Below are positions 24,902 to 31,900 of a stretch of 64,000 bases of DNA, piece after piece. The first letter of the stretch is position 1; each line of letters opens with the position of its first letter. The notes beneath the pieces were generated by a model. The model saw only the letters and a list, made by a program, of their open reading frames with translations, had not been told where the DNA came from and ran no database searches. A program made the translations under genes and the position numbers. Source of the stretch: Massilia sp. TS11 (GTDB lineage: Bacteria > Pseudomonadota > Gammaproteobacteria > Burkholderiales > Burkholderiaceae_D); assembly GCF_022012445.1 (NCBI RefSeq), contig NZ_JAKLTS010000015.1, positions 1 through 64,000 of the forward strand. Direction: 5' to 3'.

Positions 24902-25282
24902 ATGGCAAAAGCACTGGGCGTTGGCGGTATTTTCTTCACCTCCCCCGATCCGCAGGCCCTGATGGCCTGGTACGAAAAAGCCCTGGGCCTGCCGGCCGAG
25001 GGCGGGGCCTATGCGACGTTCACGCCGGCCAGCATGCCGGCCGAGGCCGTCACCTGCTTCAGCCCCTTCCAGCAGGACACCGACTATTTTGCCCCGTCTA
25101 CGCGCGGCTTCATGCTGAACCTGGTGGTGGATGACCTGGCCGGCGCCCTGGCCCAGGTGCAGGCCGCCGGCGCCCGTCTGGCTGGTGAGCCGCAGAGCTA
25201 CTCGTACGGGCATTTCGGCTGGTTCGTCGACCCGGATGGCAACAAGGTCGAGCTCTGGCAGCCGCTCGCCGCTGCCGAATAG
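24902..25282 (+). CDS. VOC (glyoxalase/bleomycin-resistance fold) family protein
   Basis: A 126-residue single-domain vicinal-oxygen-chelate protein. GIFFTSPDPQALMAWYEKAL opens the first beta-alpha-beta unit, and the C-terminal HFGWFVDPDGNKVELWQP is the classic metal-site end with the Glu ligand. The substrate is unknown; related small proteins are often called glyoxalases without evidence. The strong AAGGAGG site before the ATG fixes the start. It is divergent from nadK and followed by a small protein gene and gloA in the same direction. Confidence 0.85.
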   Translation: MAKALGVGGIFFTSPDPQALMAWYEKALGLPAEGGAYATFTPASMPAEAVTCFSPFQQDTDYFAPSTRGFMLNLVVDDLAGALAQVQAAGARLAGEPQSYSYGHFGWFVDPDGNKVELWQPLAAAE

Positions 25283-25341
25283 CAAAGGTGCGCCGCGCGG
25301 GCGCGCCCCGGCCTAGCATGGGTGGCAAGGAGGACGCCATC

Positions 25342-25617
25342 ATGCCCAATCCATCCGGCCACACCGACCCGCCCGACCAGCACCACCCGGACGACCCGCG
25401 CTATCTGCCGCACGAGCGCGATGAAATTCCGGACACCGACGCGCCCCAGACCCACGGGGTAATGGAACAGGCCGCCAGCGACATCGCGCGCGGCCTGGTC
25501 GACACCGACCGCAGCGGCGGCGGCGGGGTCGAAGAATCGCTGCGCCCGCGCCCGCCCGCGCAGCCGGCCGATCCCCTGCCCCAGCGCGGCGAAGGCATGC
25601 GCGAGCGCGGAAACTGA
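25342..25617 (+). CDS. Small hypothetical protein, Pro/Asp/His-rich
   Basis: A 91-residue hydrophilic protein with no signal peptide or membrane helix. The N-terminal half is rich in Pro, Asp and His ([18 protein letters not shown]). A more ordered stretch follows ([20 protein letters not shown]), then a Gly run and a Pro/Arg-rich tail. A good AAGGAGG RBS precedes the ATG, which supports translation. It lies between two VOC genes, 59 bases after the first and 43 bases before gloA. I do not recognise a function; it looks largely disordered. Confidence 0.65.
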   Translation: MPNPSGHTDPPDQHHPDDPRYLPHERDEIPDTDAPQTHGVMEQAASDIARGLVDTDRSGGGGVEESLRPRPPAQPADPLPQRGEGMRERGN

Positions 25618-25660
25618 GCCTGCCCTACAATCTCTGTCGCCACAACAGAGAAAGGACACC

Positions 25661-26071
25661 ATGCGCATTCTGCATACCATGCTGCGGGTCGGCGACCTGC
25701 AGCGTTCCATCGATTTCTACACGAAGGTGCTCGGCATGAAACTGCTGCGCCAGAGCGAGAATCCCGAGTACAAATACACGCTCGCCTTCCTTGGCTACGG
25801 CAGCAATCCCGAGCATGCCGAGCTCGAGCTGACCTACAATTGGGGCGTGGACAAATACGAGCTCGGCACGGCCTATGGGCATATCGCCATTTCCACCGAA
25901 GACATCGTCGGCGCCTGCGCCGCCGTCAAGGCCAATGGCGGCCAGGTCACGCGCGAGCCGGGCCCGGTCAAGGGCGGCAGCACCGTGATCGCCTTCGTGG
26001 TCGACCCGGACGGCTACAAGATCGAACTGATCGAGCGCAGCTTCGACGCGCCCGGCGCCGGCCTGCGCTAA
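25661..26071 (+). CDS. gloA: Lactoylglutathione lyase (glyoxalase I)
   Basis: A 136-residue metalloenzyme converting the methylglyoxal-glutathione hemithioacetal to S-lactoylglutathione. The four metal ligands expected of GloA are present: His5 (RILHTMLRV), Glu56 (ELELTYNW), His74 (AYGHIAI) and Glu122 ([10 protein letters not shown]). Length is that of the bacterial Ni/Co-type enzyme. An AGAAAGGA site precedes the ATG. A hairpin terminator follows, shared with the convergent tolC gene. Confidence 0.95.
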   Translation: MRILHTMLRVGDLQRSIDFYTKVLGMKLLRQSENPEYKYTLAFLGYGSNPEHAELELTYNWGVDKYELGTAYGHIAISTEDIVGACAAVKANGGQVTREPGPVKGGSTVIAFVVDPDGYKIELIERSFDAPGAGLR

Positions 26072-26090
26072 GCGGGCGCGGCAAAAACAA

Positions 26091-26110
26091 ACGGCGCCCT
26101 AGGGCGCCGT
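26091..26110. terminator. Bidirectional terminator between gloA and tolC
   Basis: A perfect palindrome with 10-base arms (ACGGCGCCCT / AGGGCGCCGT). On the minus strand it is followed by TTGTTTTTGC, a good T-tract for tolC. On the plus strand it lies 19 bases after the gloA stop. Confidence 0.75.
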
Positions 26111-26133
26111 CTGCCTCTCTGCTGGAGACCGGT

Positions 26134-27450
26134 TTACTTCTGGAGCAATTCGTTGACGACGGCCAGGTCTTCCTCTTTCAGCACGCCGGCGGCGGCTTTC
26201 AGACGCAGACCATTGACGATGGTGTCGTAGCGCGCCTTGGCCAGGCTGGTGCGGGTCGAGTACAGCTGCTTCTGCGCATTCAGCACGTCGATATTGATAC
26301 GCACGCCGACCTGATAGCCGAGCTTGTTCGAATCGAGGGCCGACTGGCTCGACACTTCCGCTGCCTCGAGCGCCTTGACCTGGGCCAGGCCGCTGTTCAC
26401 ACCGAGGAAGGACTGGCGCGTGGCCTGGGCGGCGGCGCGGCGCGCGGCTTCCAGATCATTGCGGGCCTTGTCTTCGAGGGCGATGGTTTCGCGTACGCGG
26501 CTGGTGACGGCAAAGCCGGAGAACAGCGGCACGTTCAGGGCCACGCCGATCGAATTGGTATCGGCCGAACCGGCATTGCCCGGGGTGGTCGATTTGCTGC
26601 GGCCCATCTTGGCGTTCAGGTCCAGGGTCGGGTAGTGGCCGGCCTTGCCTTTTTCGATATCGCGCTTGGCCGATTCCACGTTCAGGCTCGAGATCTGCAC
26701 CGTGTAGTTCTGCTTCTCGGCGGTCCCCACCCATTCATCGATGACGGCCGGCTTCGGCGCGCTCAGGCTCACGCCCGGCTTCAGCGCCGACAGGGCGCCC
26801 GGGGCCTGGCCGATGATGGCCTGGAGGGCGGTGCGCTTGACTTCCAGATCGTTGACGGCGGCGAACTCCTGCGCCACCACCAGGTCATACGCGGCCTGGG
26901 CTTCGTGGGTGTCGGTGATGGTCTGGGTGCCGACTTCGAAATTGCGTTTTGCCGAGGCCAGCTGTTCGGTCACGGCGGTCTTCTGGGCGCGCGTCGATTC
27001 CAGCGTGTCCTGGGCGGCCAGCACGTCGAAATAGGCCTGGGCCACGCGCGTGATCAGGTCCTGCTGGGCCTGGGCGAAGGTGGCTTCGGCGATGGCTTCG
27101 GCCAGCTTGCTTTGCTGATAGGTCTGATAGCGATCCCAGCGGAACAGCGGCTGGCTCAGGTTGATGCCATAGGTGGTGTTATTGCCCGTCACCTTGGGCA
27201 GTTCGGGCAGGCCGTCAGGCGTGGACTGCGAGCTGTCGCGCGAATAACCGACGCTGGCGCTCACGGTCGGCAGCAGGCCCGACAGGCCTTGCGGCACGCG
27301 TTCCCGCCCGGCCAGCAGCGAGGCACGCGCGCTGGCAAAGGTGGCGTCGTTGGTCAGCGCCTGCTTGTAGACCTGCAGCAGGTCGGCGGCAGTGGCCGGC
27401 AGCGAGAGGAAGGCGCCCGCCACCAGGGCGGCGATCAGGGATTTCTGCAT
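26134..27450 (-). CDS. tolC: TolC family outer-membrane channel protein (probable housekeeping TolC)
   Basis: A 438-residue outer-membrane efflux protein. A signal peptide (MQKSLIAALVAGAFLSLPATA) is followed by two repeated outer-membrane-factor halves, each with a long helical hairpin (conserved LDVLNAQKQLYSTRTSLAKA near the end). It should form the exit duct for RND pumps and type I secretion. The ATG at 27450 has GGAGAA six bases before it and begins the signal peptide; two upstream ATGs are less likely. The rhodanese and PCMT-family genes lie just upstream on the same strand, an order common near tolC in Burkholderiales. A second TolC-type gene at the right end is part of the peptide exporter. 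Confidence 0.92.
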   Translation of the reverse strand: MQKSLIAALVAGAFLSLPATAADLLQVYKQALTNDATFASARASLLAGRERVPQGLSGLLPTVSASVGYSRDSSQSTPDGLPELPKVTGNNTTYGINLSQPLFRWDRYQTYQQSKLAEAIAEATFAQAQQDLITRVAQAYFDVLAAQDTLESTRAQKTAVTEQLASAKRNFEVGTQTITDTHEAQAAYDLVVAQEFAAVNDLEVKRTALQAIIGQAPGALSALKPGVSLSAPKPAVIDEWVGTAEKQNYTVQISSLNVESAKRDIEKGKAGHYPTLDLNAKMGRSKSTTPGNAGSADTNSIGVALNVPLFSGFAVTSRVRETIALEDKARNDLEAARRAAAQATRQSFLGVNSGLAQVKALEAAEVSSQSALDSNKLGYQVGVRINIDVLNAQKQLYSTRTSLAKARYDTIVNGLRLKAAAGVLKEEDLAVVNELLQK

Positions 27451-27492
27451 TGCGTTCTCCATGGGAGTCATCTAACGGTTAATCACTTCGGT

Positions 27493-27816
27493 TCAATACG
27501 TCGGCATCGTGCTGTCGACCTGCTGCGCCCAGGCATGGACGCCGCCGGTCAGGTTGATCACTTTCGCAAAACCCTGACGCGCCAGATAGGCCGCCACCTG
27601 CATGCTGCGTCCGCCATGGTGGCAGATGCAGACAATCTCGGCGTCCTCGTCCAGCTCCTGCCAACGCATCGGCACCGTGTGCATCGTCATCAGGACCGAA
27701 CCGGGAATGTGGCAGGTGTCGAATTCCCACGGCTCGCGCACGTCGAGCAACAGCGGCTTGGCCCGGTTCGGATCGGCCAGCCAGGCAGCCAGGGCGGGGG
27801 CGCTCACCTGCTCCAT
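27493..27816 (-). CDS. Rhodanese-like domain protein
   Basis: A 107-residue single rhodanese domain. LLLDVREPWEFDTCHIPGS is the family N-terminal motif. The active-site loop is Cys65 in CICHHGGRS, so the catalytic cysteine is present and a sulfurtransferase activity is plausible. The start is the ATG after AAGGAG rather than the adjacent GTG. It lies 10 bases after the PCMT-family gene and 42 bases before tolC, probably in one transcript. Confidence 0.88.
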   Translation of the reverse strand: MEQVSAPALAAWLADPNRAKPLLLDVREPWEFDTCHIPGSVLMTMHTVPMRWQELDEDAEIVCICHHGGRSMQVAAYLARQGFAKVINLTGGVHAWAQQVDSTMPTY

Positions 27817-27826
27817 CACTGCTCCT

Positions 27827-28477
27827 TCAGAACGTGAAGTGCGAGGGCGCCTTCGCCACCAGGGGCTTGACGTTGGTCTCGAACAAGGTCACGGTCTCGA
27901 ACGTCGTTTCACCGGTGCGGGTCGTGATCTGGGCTTCCATCACCGGCGCCTGGCCGACGATCGCGCAGACGCGGCCGCCGACCTTCAGCTGGTCGAGGAA
28001 AGCCTGGGGCAGCACTTCAAGCGCGCCCGAAATCACGATCACGTCCCAGGGGGCGCCATCGGTCCAGCCGTCGGCGCCGTTGCCCTGGGCCACGGTCACA
28101 TTCGTTACCCCGGCCTTGGCCAGATTCTGCTCGGCAAAGGCCTTCAGTTCCGGATTCAGCTCGACGGTCGTCACATGGCGCGCCTTGTGCGCCAGCAGGG
28201 CCGCCATATAGCCGGAACCGGCGCCGATTTCGAGCACGGTTTCATGTTTCTTCAGCTTCAGGTCTTGCAGGATGCGTGCTTCGGTCTTGGGCGTGAACAT
28301 GGATTCGCCGCCCGCCAGCGGAATCTCGGTATCGGCAAACGCCAGGCTCTTGTAGGCGGCCGGCACGAAATCTTCGCGCTTGACCACCGACAGCAGCGCC
28401 AGCACGTCCAGGTCCAGCACGTTCCAGGGACGAATTTGCTGCTCAATCATATTAAAGCGGGCTTGTTCGATATTCAT
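27827..28477 (-). CDS. Protein-L-isoaspartate O-methyltransferase family protein
   Basis: A 216-residue SAM-dependent methyltransferase of the PCMT fold, which in its best-known members repairs isoaspartyl residues. The SAM-binding motif VLEIGAGSGYMAALLA starts near residue 83, with the VTTVELNPEL acidic motif after it. The N-terminal NMIEQQIRPWNVLD block is typical of the betaproteobacterial version found beside tolC. The catalytic serine region of true Pcm was not located, so the substrate is uncertain. ATG at 28477 preferred over a TTG two codons upstream. Confidence 0.85.
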   Translation of the reverse strand: MNIEQARFNMIEQQIRPWNVLDLDVLALLSVVKREDFVPAAYKSLAFADTEIPLAGGESMFTPKTEARILQDLKLKKHETVLEIGAGSGYMAALLAHKARHVTTVELNPELKAFAEQNLAKAGVTNVTVAQGNGADGWTDGAPWDVIVISGALEVLPQAFLDQLKVGGRVCAIVGQAPVMEAQITTRTGETTFETVTLFETNVKPLVAKAPSHFTF

Positions 28478-28554
28478 CGTCAACTCGGCGTAAAAAGGAG
28501 GAAAACCGCTATTTTATCGTCAGTCCGCATCCAGACCCACATCTTACTGATCAG

Positions 28555-28580
28555 GTCGCATTCCGGACGGAAAATGCGAC
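28555..28580. other. Hairpin between the TetR gene and the PCMT gene
   Basis: Eight-base arms GTCGCATT/AATGCGAC around a ten-base loop lie about 44 bases after the TetR stop. No T-tract follows on the minus strand, so it is at best a weak terminator. The remaining sequence up to 28477 presumably holds the promoter for the PCMT-rhodanese-tolC genes. Confidence 0.35.
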
Positions 28581-28623
28581 AGGTTGCAGAAAAGCGGGAA
28601 TGAACGTCGGAATTGGCGCATTG

Positions 28624-29271
28624 TTAAGCATCGGCGGCCGCGGGCAGGAGGCCGTGCAGGATCAAATCGAGGTAGCTGGCCACGAAACTCTGGGCGTCGA
28701 TGCCATGCATATTGCAGGGCGCCGGAGAGTGTTTCCACACCATCAGCATCAGCACGGGGGCGATCAGCACCTGGGTCATGGCGTCGATGTCGACCGGGCG
28801 GAACTCGCCCTTGGCGACCCCGTTGGCAAGCAGGCTGCGCAGCATGGCCGTGCCGCGTTCGATGACCTCTTCCTGATAAAAGCGCGCAAGATCGGGGAAA
28901 TTGGCCGCTTCGGCCATCACCAGCTTGACGATGCCCGAGGCCTTGGTGGCGCCGATGCGTTCCCACCAAGCGCCCATCACCTGGCGCAGCAGTTCGCCCG
29001 AATGGCCCTGGAAACCGGCGATGCGGTCCTCGGCCGCGCCAATGGCCGGCACGATCGAGTCGCGCACGACGGCCTTGAACAGCTCTTCCTTGTTGGTGAA
29101 ATACAGGTAGAGCGTGCCCTTGGACACACCGGCGCAGCGCGCCACGTCCTCGAGCCGGGTGGCGGCATAGCCCTTCTCGACGAATTGCTCGAGCGCAGCC
29201 GCCAGCAGCTCCTGCGGACGGGCTTCTTTGCGGCGCTCCCAGCGCGGTTTGGATTCAGGACAACAAGACAT
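28624..29271 (-). CDS. TetR/AcrR family transcriptional regulator
   Basis: A 215-residue repressor. The N-terminal helix-turn-helix covers about residues 18-60 (LEDVARCAGVSKGTLYLYF), and a helical ligand-binding domain follows. The gene is in the same direction as the PCMT-rhodanese-tolC run and 146 bases upstream of it, so tolC or other efflux genes are candidate targets. A promoter TTGACG-N17-TATATT with an overlapping inverted repeat lies just upstream and suggests autorepression. ATG at 29271 preferred over a TTG three codons upstream. Cys-Cys near the N-terminus (MSCCPES) is unusual but of unknown meaning. Confidence 0.88.
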   Translation of the reverse strand: MSCCPESKPRWERRKEARPQELLAAALEQFVEKGYAATRLEDVARCAGVSKGTLYLYFTNKEELFKAVVRDSIVPAIGAAEDRIAGFQGHSGELLRQVMGAWWERIGATKASGIVKLVMAEAANFPDLARFYQEEVIERGTAMLRSLLANGVAKGEFRPVDIDAMTQVLIAPVLMLMVWKHSPAPCNMHGIDAQSFVASYLDLILHGLLPAAADA

Positions 29272-29284
29272 GGCCAGCAATAAC

Positions 29285-29329
29285 TTACTCTTGAGTCATT
29301 AATATAGTCCTCCCCTTCCTCAGCGTCAA
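29285..29329 (-). promoter_or_regulatory. TetR gene promoter with candidate operator
   Basis: On the minus strand TTGACG (29324-29329) and TATATT (29301-29306) are 17 bases apart. An imperfect inverted repeat TTACTC-TT-GAGTCA (29285-29298) covers the predicted start point, the usual position of a TetR-type autoregulatory operator. Confidence 0.6.
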
Positions 29330-29499
29330 GTTTGGCGTCGGCCGGCACGCGGGAACGGATGATTCCAGATGGGGTTGTTGACGCGCCCGTGCTAAAGGCA
29401 ATGAACCGTTTCCGGGGCCGTTAGATTAAGTAGCTAGTTGGAAAACCAATCCTTTGCAATTTCAAACTCTTCCTTCCACATACCTCGCGCCGGCGAGCG

Positions 29500-29685
29500 C
29501 TAATCTGAAAGATGCGCAAAAAACGGCAAACCGTTGATGCTTGTCTTCGGCACCGCGGGGCTCATGCAACATGGCAATATGAAGTCGCCGAGTTTCGTGA
29601 TTTGTTTCAATACTTCCCAATCGGCGCCAGAGAACTCAGAAGCGTCTACCGGGTATCCGTCGGGGGTCCAAGCTATGTGTGTCAT
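29500..29685 (-). pseudogene. Truncated CoiA-like gene (N-terminal fragment)
   Basis: A 61-codon frame with a good AAGGGA RBS and ATG. It ends in a pattern resembling the N-terminal zinc-binding part of CoiA-family competence/nuclease proteins (LPCCMSPAVPKTSINGLPFFAH, shown here as two parts: a Cys-Cys pair and a terminal FFAH). The frame then meets TAG. About 20 further in-frame codons follow before another stop, with no recognisable nuclease domain. It starts 11 bases after the GNAT-like gene, so the two were probably one operon. Calling it CoiA-like rests on a short motif; it could also be a small intact protein. Confidence 0.42.
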
Positions 29686-29696
29686 GGCAATATCCC

Positions 29697-30092
29697 TTAG
29701 GAGACACTCAGAGGAGGTGCTGTCATAGCGAAGTCGCCGTCATTAAAGGCCCTCCGCTCTTCGAATCCAAGACGCTGAAATATATTTCGTCGTTCTAGAC
29801 CTTTGCAAAGCAAAGTTACTGATTCTAGAGGGCGGTCTTGTCGTATTTCATTAATGAGTTCCCGGCCGCTGCCCTTTTTCGTGGAGTAGACGTACCAAAG
29901 GACGCGGCCTGATCGCTCTGTTCGATGCACGAAGGCAAATCCGTTGGAATGGCGAAATAGCTCAACGGCAGGGTCCATAAGTGCTTCGACCGTCGTAGAC
30001 GATTGTTGCTCACCAAATTTGCTCGAATTGTTCACGACAAATTCAGCAATCGCATGCCGTTCACAAATCAAGAAATTAAGACTTTCCTCCAT
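29697..30092 (-). CDS. Hypothetical protein, possible GNAT-fold acetyltransferase
   Basis: A 131-residue protein, ATG preceded by AAGGAGG. The middle contains VLWYVYSTKKGSGRELINEI, reminiscent of the acetyl-CoA-binding motif A of GNAT enzymes, and the C-terminal ERRNIFQRLGFEERR resembles the GNAT end motif (xNxxFxxxLGF). The normal N-terminal strands are not obvious, so the assignment is tentative. Base composition is clearly lower in GC than the flanking genes, and codon use includes rare AT-rich codons, which suggests acquisition by transfer. It precedes the CoiA-like fragment. Confidence 0.5.
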   Translation of the reverse strand: MEESLNFLICERHAIAEFVVNNSSKFGEQQSSTTVEALMDPAVELFRHSNGFAFVHRTERSGRVLWYVYSTKKGSGRELINEIRQDRPLESVTLLCKGLERRNIFQRLGFEERRAFNDGDFAMTAPPLSVS

Positions 30093-30298
30093 CTGTCCTC
30101 CTTAATCCGCGCCCTGTACGAGGACCGCTCGGCTCATCTCTGGCTATCACACATTGAATCAAAGATTGACATTAATTTAATTGATTGGCAAGCTCGCATC
30201 TTGAGCTGGCGGGCGGCAATCGGCCAAAAGCCGACACTCGCAAGACGATTCATGAAGCTCGAGAATCGCAAGTTCGGACGTGACATGGAATTGATGGA

Positions 30299-31294
30299 AT
30301 GAGAAAACTTCTTTTCTGCATGGCGCTCATCTTGGCCCTGCCTGCCTTTGCCACAAGTGATGAGATTCTCGATGCTGCGGCGCGTACCAAAGCGATTCAG
30401 TACAGCGCGGACATGTATGACAAGCTGTTTTACGAACCAGCTATCGGAAAAAAGATCGCCGCTTTGTTGCGCAGCCGATTGCGTGAGGGGGCGTATGACC
30501 AGATCACCAGCGCTCGCGACCTTGCTGAGCATGTCAACGCGGACATCCATAGCCTAACCACAGACCACCACACAGGCTTACGCTTTTTCGATGACGACCA
30601 GGGCGACGCAGTCTCGCCAGATACGCCGCCACAAGCCCCCGACCAGGTACGGATGGCCGCCCAAGCAAGCCGCCAACTTGAAAGCTTGAAGAAACAGAAC
30701 TTCTATTTCCGGAAGCAGGAACGATTACCAGGCAATATCGCCTTTATTGAGTTTGATGGCTTTGCCCCCCTCGACTTCGCACGAGACACGGCCATAAAGT
30801 GGATGAACCAAGCAGCTGATGCTGATGCGCTTATCTTCGACCTGCGTGAAAATGGGGGAGGCAATAGTGCCTTAGGCACGCTGCTGGCCAGTTACTTATT
30901 TGAAGAACGGGTTCTGCTGGACACAAGCTACGACCGAAAAGACAACACACGCATCGAGAACTGGACAGATCCCGCTGTGCCAGGTCCACGTTTTGGCAGC
31001 AAGAAGCCTGTTTTTATCTTGACCAGCAAGGAGACTTTCTCTGCTGCGGAGCGCTTCATTTACGTACTCAAGGCTCGCAATCGTGTCACGGTCATCGGTG
31101 AAAAGACAGCGGGCGGCGCCCATCGTGGATACGGCACCAACGTGTCACACCACCTAGTCAATATGCTGGCAATCGGACACAGTGTGACGCCCGGATTCGA
31201 AAAAGATTGGGAGGGTGTCGGTATTACGCCCGATATCGAAGTCGCACCGACGCAAGCGCTCGACAAAGCCCTTACCTTGGCTCGTACCAAATAA
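30299..31294 (+). CDS. S41 family serine peptidase (C-terminal-processing / IRBP-like), exported
   Basis: A 331-residue protein with a clean signal peptide (MRKLLFCMALILALPAFA), an N-terminal helical region as in IRBP/tricorn-core members, and a C-terminal S41 domain. The peptidase core has LIFDLRENGGGNS near 178 and the nucleophile region LTSKETFSAAERF with Ser248, then GEKTAGGAH. No PDZ domain is evident. GC is lower than in neighbouring genes. It overlaps by ATGA with the end of a 99-codon TTG-started frame that I do not believe is a gene. The physiological substrate is unknown; it may process or degrade periplasmic proteins. Confidence 0.82.
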   Translation: MRKLLFCMALILALPAFATSDEILDAAARTKAIQYSADMYDKLFYEPAIGKKIAALLRSRLREGAYDQITSARDLAEHVNADIHSLTTDHHTGLRFFDDDQGDAVSPDTPPQAPDQVRMAAQASRQLESLKKQNFYFRKQERLPGNIAFIEFDGFAPLDFARDTAIKWMNQAADADALIFDLRENGGGNSALGTLLASYLFEERVLLDTSYDRKDNTRIENWTDPAVPGPRFGSKKPVFILTSKETFSAAERFIYVLKARNRVTVIGEKTAGGAHRGYGTNVSHHLVNMLAIGHSVTPGFEKDWEGVGITPDIEVAPTQALDKALTLARTK

Positions 31295-31604
31295 TTAATC
31301 CGTAGAAATCGCCAAAAGCCCTTGCTTTGGCAATATTCAAATTGGATTCGCATTTTGTGATTTTTCGAAAGTGCGGGTGGCTGGCTGCTTTGGGGCAAAG
31401 CCGTTCGGTCTCGACGGCAGGTAATTCCGAAGCGTGCCTGAATGCGCTCGGAGGCAAAGCGCTTGCCATGTTCAAGTTCATATTCCAACGTTTGTCCGCA
31501 GAAAAAGCCGTCGGAGTGGATTGTTCAAGTACATATTGGCGTCAGAACTGGGATGGTAAGTTGCTACTTCCTTGTCCTATTCGGCCGGTCGCATAAAAAA
31601 AATG
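31295..31604. other. AT-richer intergenic segment without a supported gene
   Basis: About 310 bases of lower-GC sequence after the S41 gene. Short frames exist on both strands (one plus-strand ATG at 31468 gives 42 codons), but none has a ribosome-binding site or a recognisable motif. It may be the remnant of transferred DNA. The candidate small RNA begins just after it. Confidence 0.6.
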
Positions 31605-31621
31605 TTGCGACGCACAAATTG

Positions 31622-31630
31622 TGGTACACT
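31622..31630 (+). promoter_or_regulatory. Extended -10 promoter of a candidate small RNA
   Basis: TGG-TACACT forms an extended -10 element (TGnTAnnnT) ending at 31630. A TTGCGA lies 14 bases before the hexamer, too close for an ideal -35. Predicted start is around 31637, at the base of a strong hairpin. Confidence 0.5.
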
Positions 31631-31636
31631 GGCTTC

Positions 31637-31806
31637 AGTTTGTGGTTCTCGAGTACCGCAAACTTGTAGCCCCATAAGAAATAATCAACACGTTTGCACT
31701 GCGCAGATCGTTCAGGTGAACAGGCTTTACACCGCTCAGATAGGGCGGGTGATTTGAGATTAGATTGGTATTACAGTAAAGAGGCCCGCACATGCGGGCT
31801 TTTTTA
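31637..31806 (+). ncRNA. Candidate small RNA, about 170 nt
   Basis: A noncoding stretch bounded by an extended -10 promoter and a strong intrinsic terminator. The 5' end folds into a 9-bp hairpin (GTTTGTGGT pairing with ACCGCAAAC, 31638-31663, one G-U pair) with a palindromic CTCGAG in the loop. The body is less structured and contains an A-rich stretch (CATAAGAAATAATCAACA), a possible Hfq-binding or target-pairing site. No frame inside has an RBS. It does not match 6S RNA, tmRNA or other RNAs I know. It lies between two S41 peptidase genes; its targets are unknown. Confidence 0.5.
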
Positions 31807-31807
31807 T
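31784..31807 (+). terminator. Intrinsic terminator of the candidate small RNA
   Basis: GCCCGCA / TGCGGGC stem with a two-base centre, followed by TTTTTTATTT. No protein gene ends close before it on the plus strand: the nearest, the S41 gene, stops about 490 bases earlier. This supports a separate transcript. Confidence 0.8.
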
Positions 31808-31900
31808 TTCCGCTCCTCGATCCGGTGCATATGTAGACGGCGGCGCGGCGCCGGCGCTATGCTGGCGTCCGCCAGTCCTTTTGACAACGGATAATCGCTG

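Noticed and set aside
30003-30302. A 99-codon plus-strand frame whose stop overlaps the start of the S41 gene (ATGA)
   Set aside because: It starts with TTG, has no RBS, and its first third is antisense to the GNAT-like gene, which has a strong RBS. The ATGA overlap is suggestive but insufficient.
31442-31669. Short plus-strand frames in the AT-rich gap after the S41 gene
   Set aside because: No ribosome-binding site, no motif and inconsistent composition; the region is better explained by intergenic DNA and the candidate RNA.
31637-31806. Identification of the candidate RNA as 6S RNA or tmRNA
   Set aside because: It lacks the long double-stranded rod with a central bubble of 6S RNA and the tRNA-like ends and tag frame of tmRNA.
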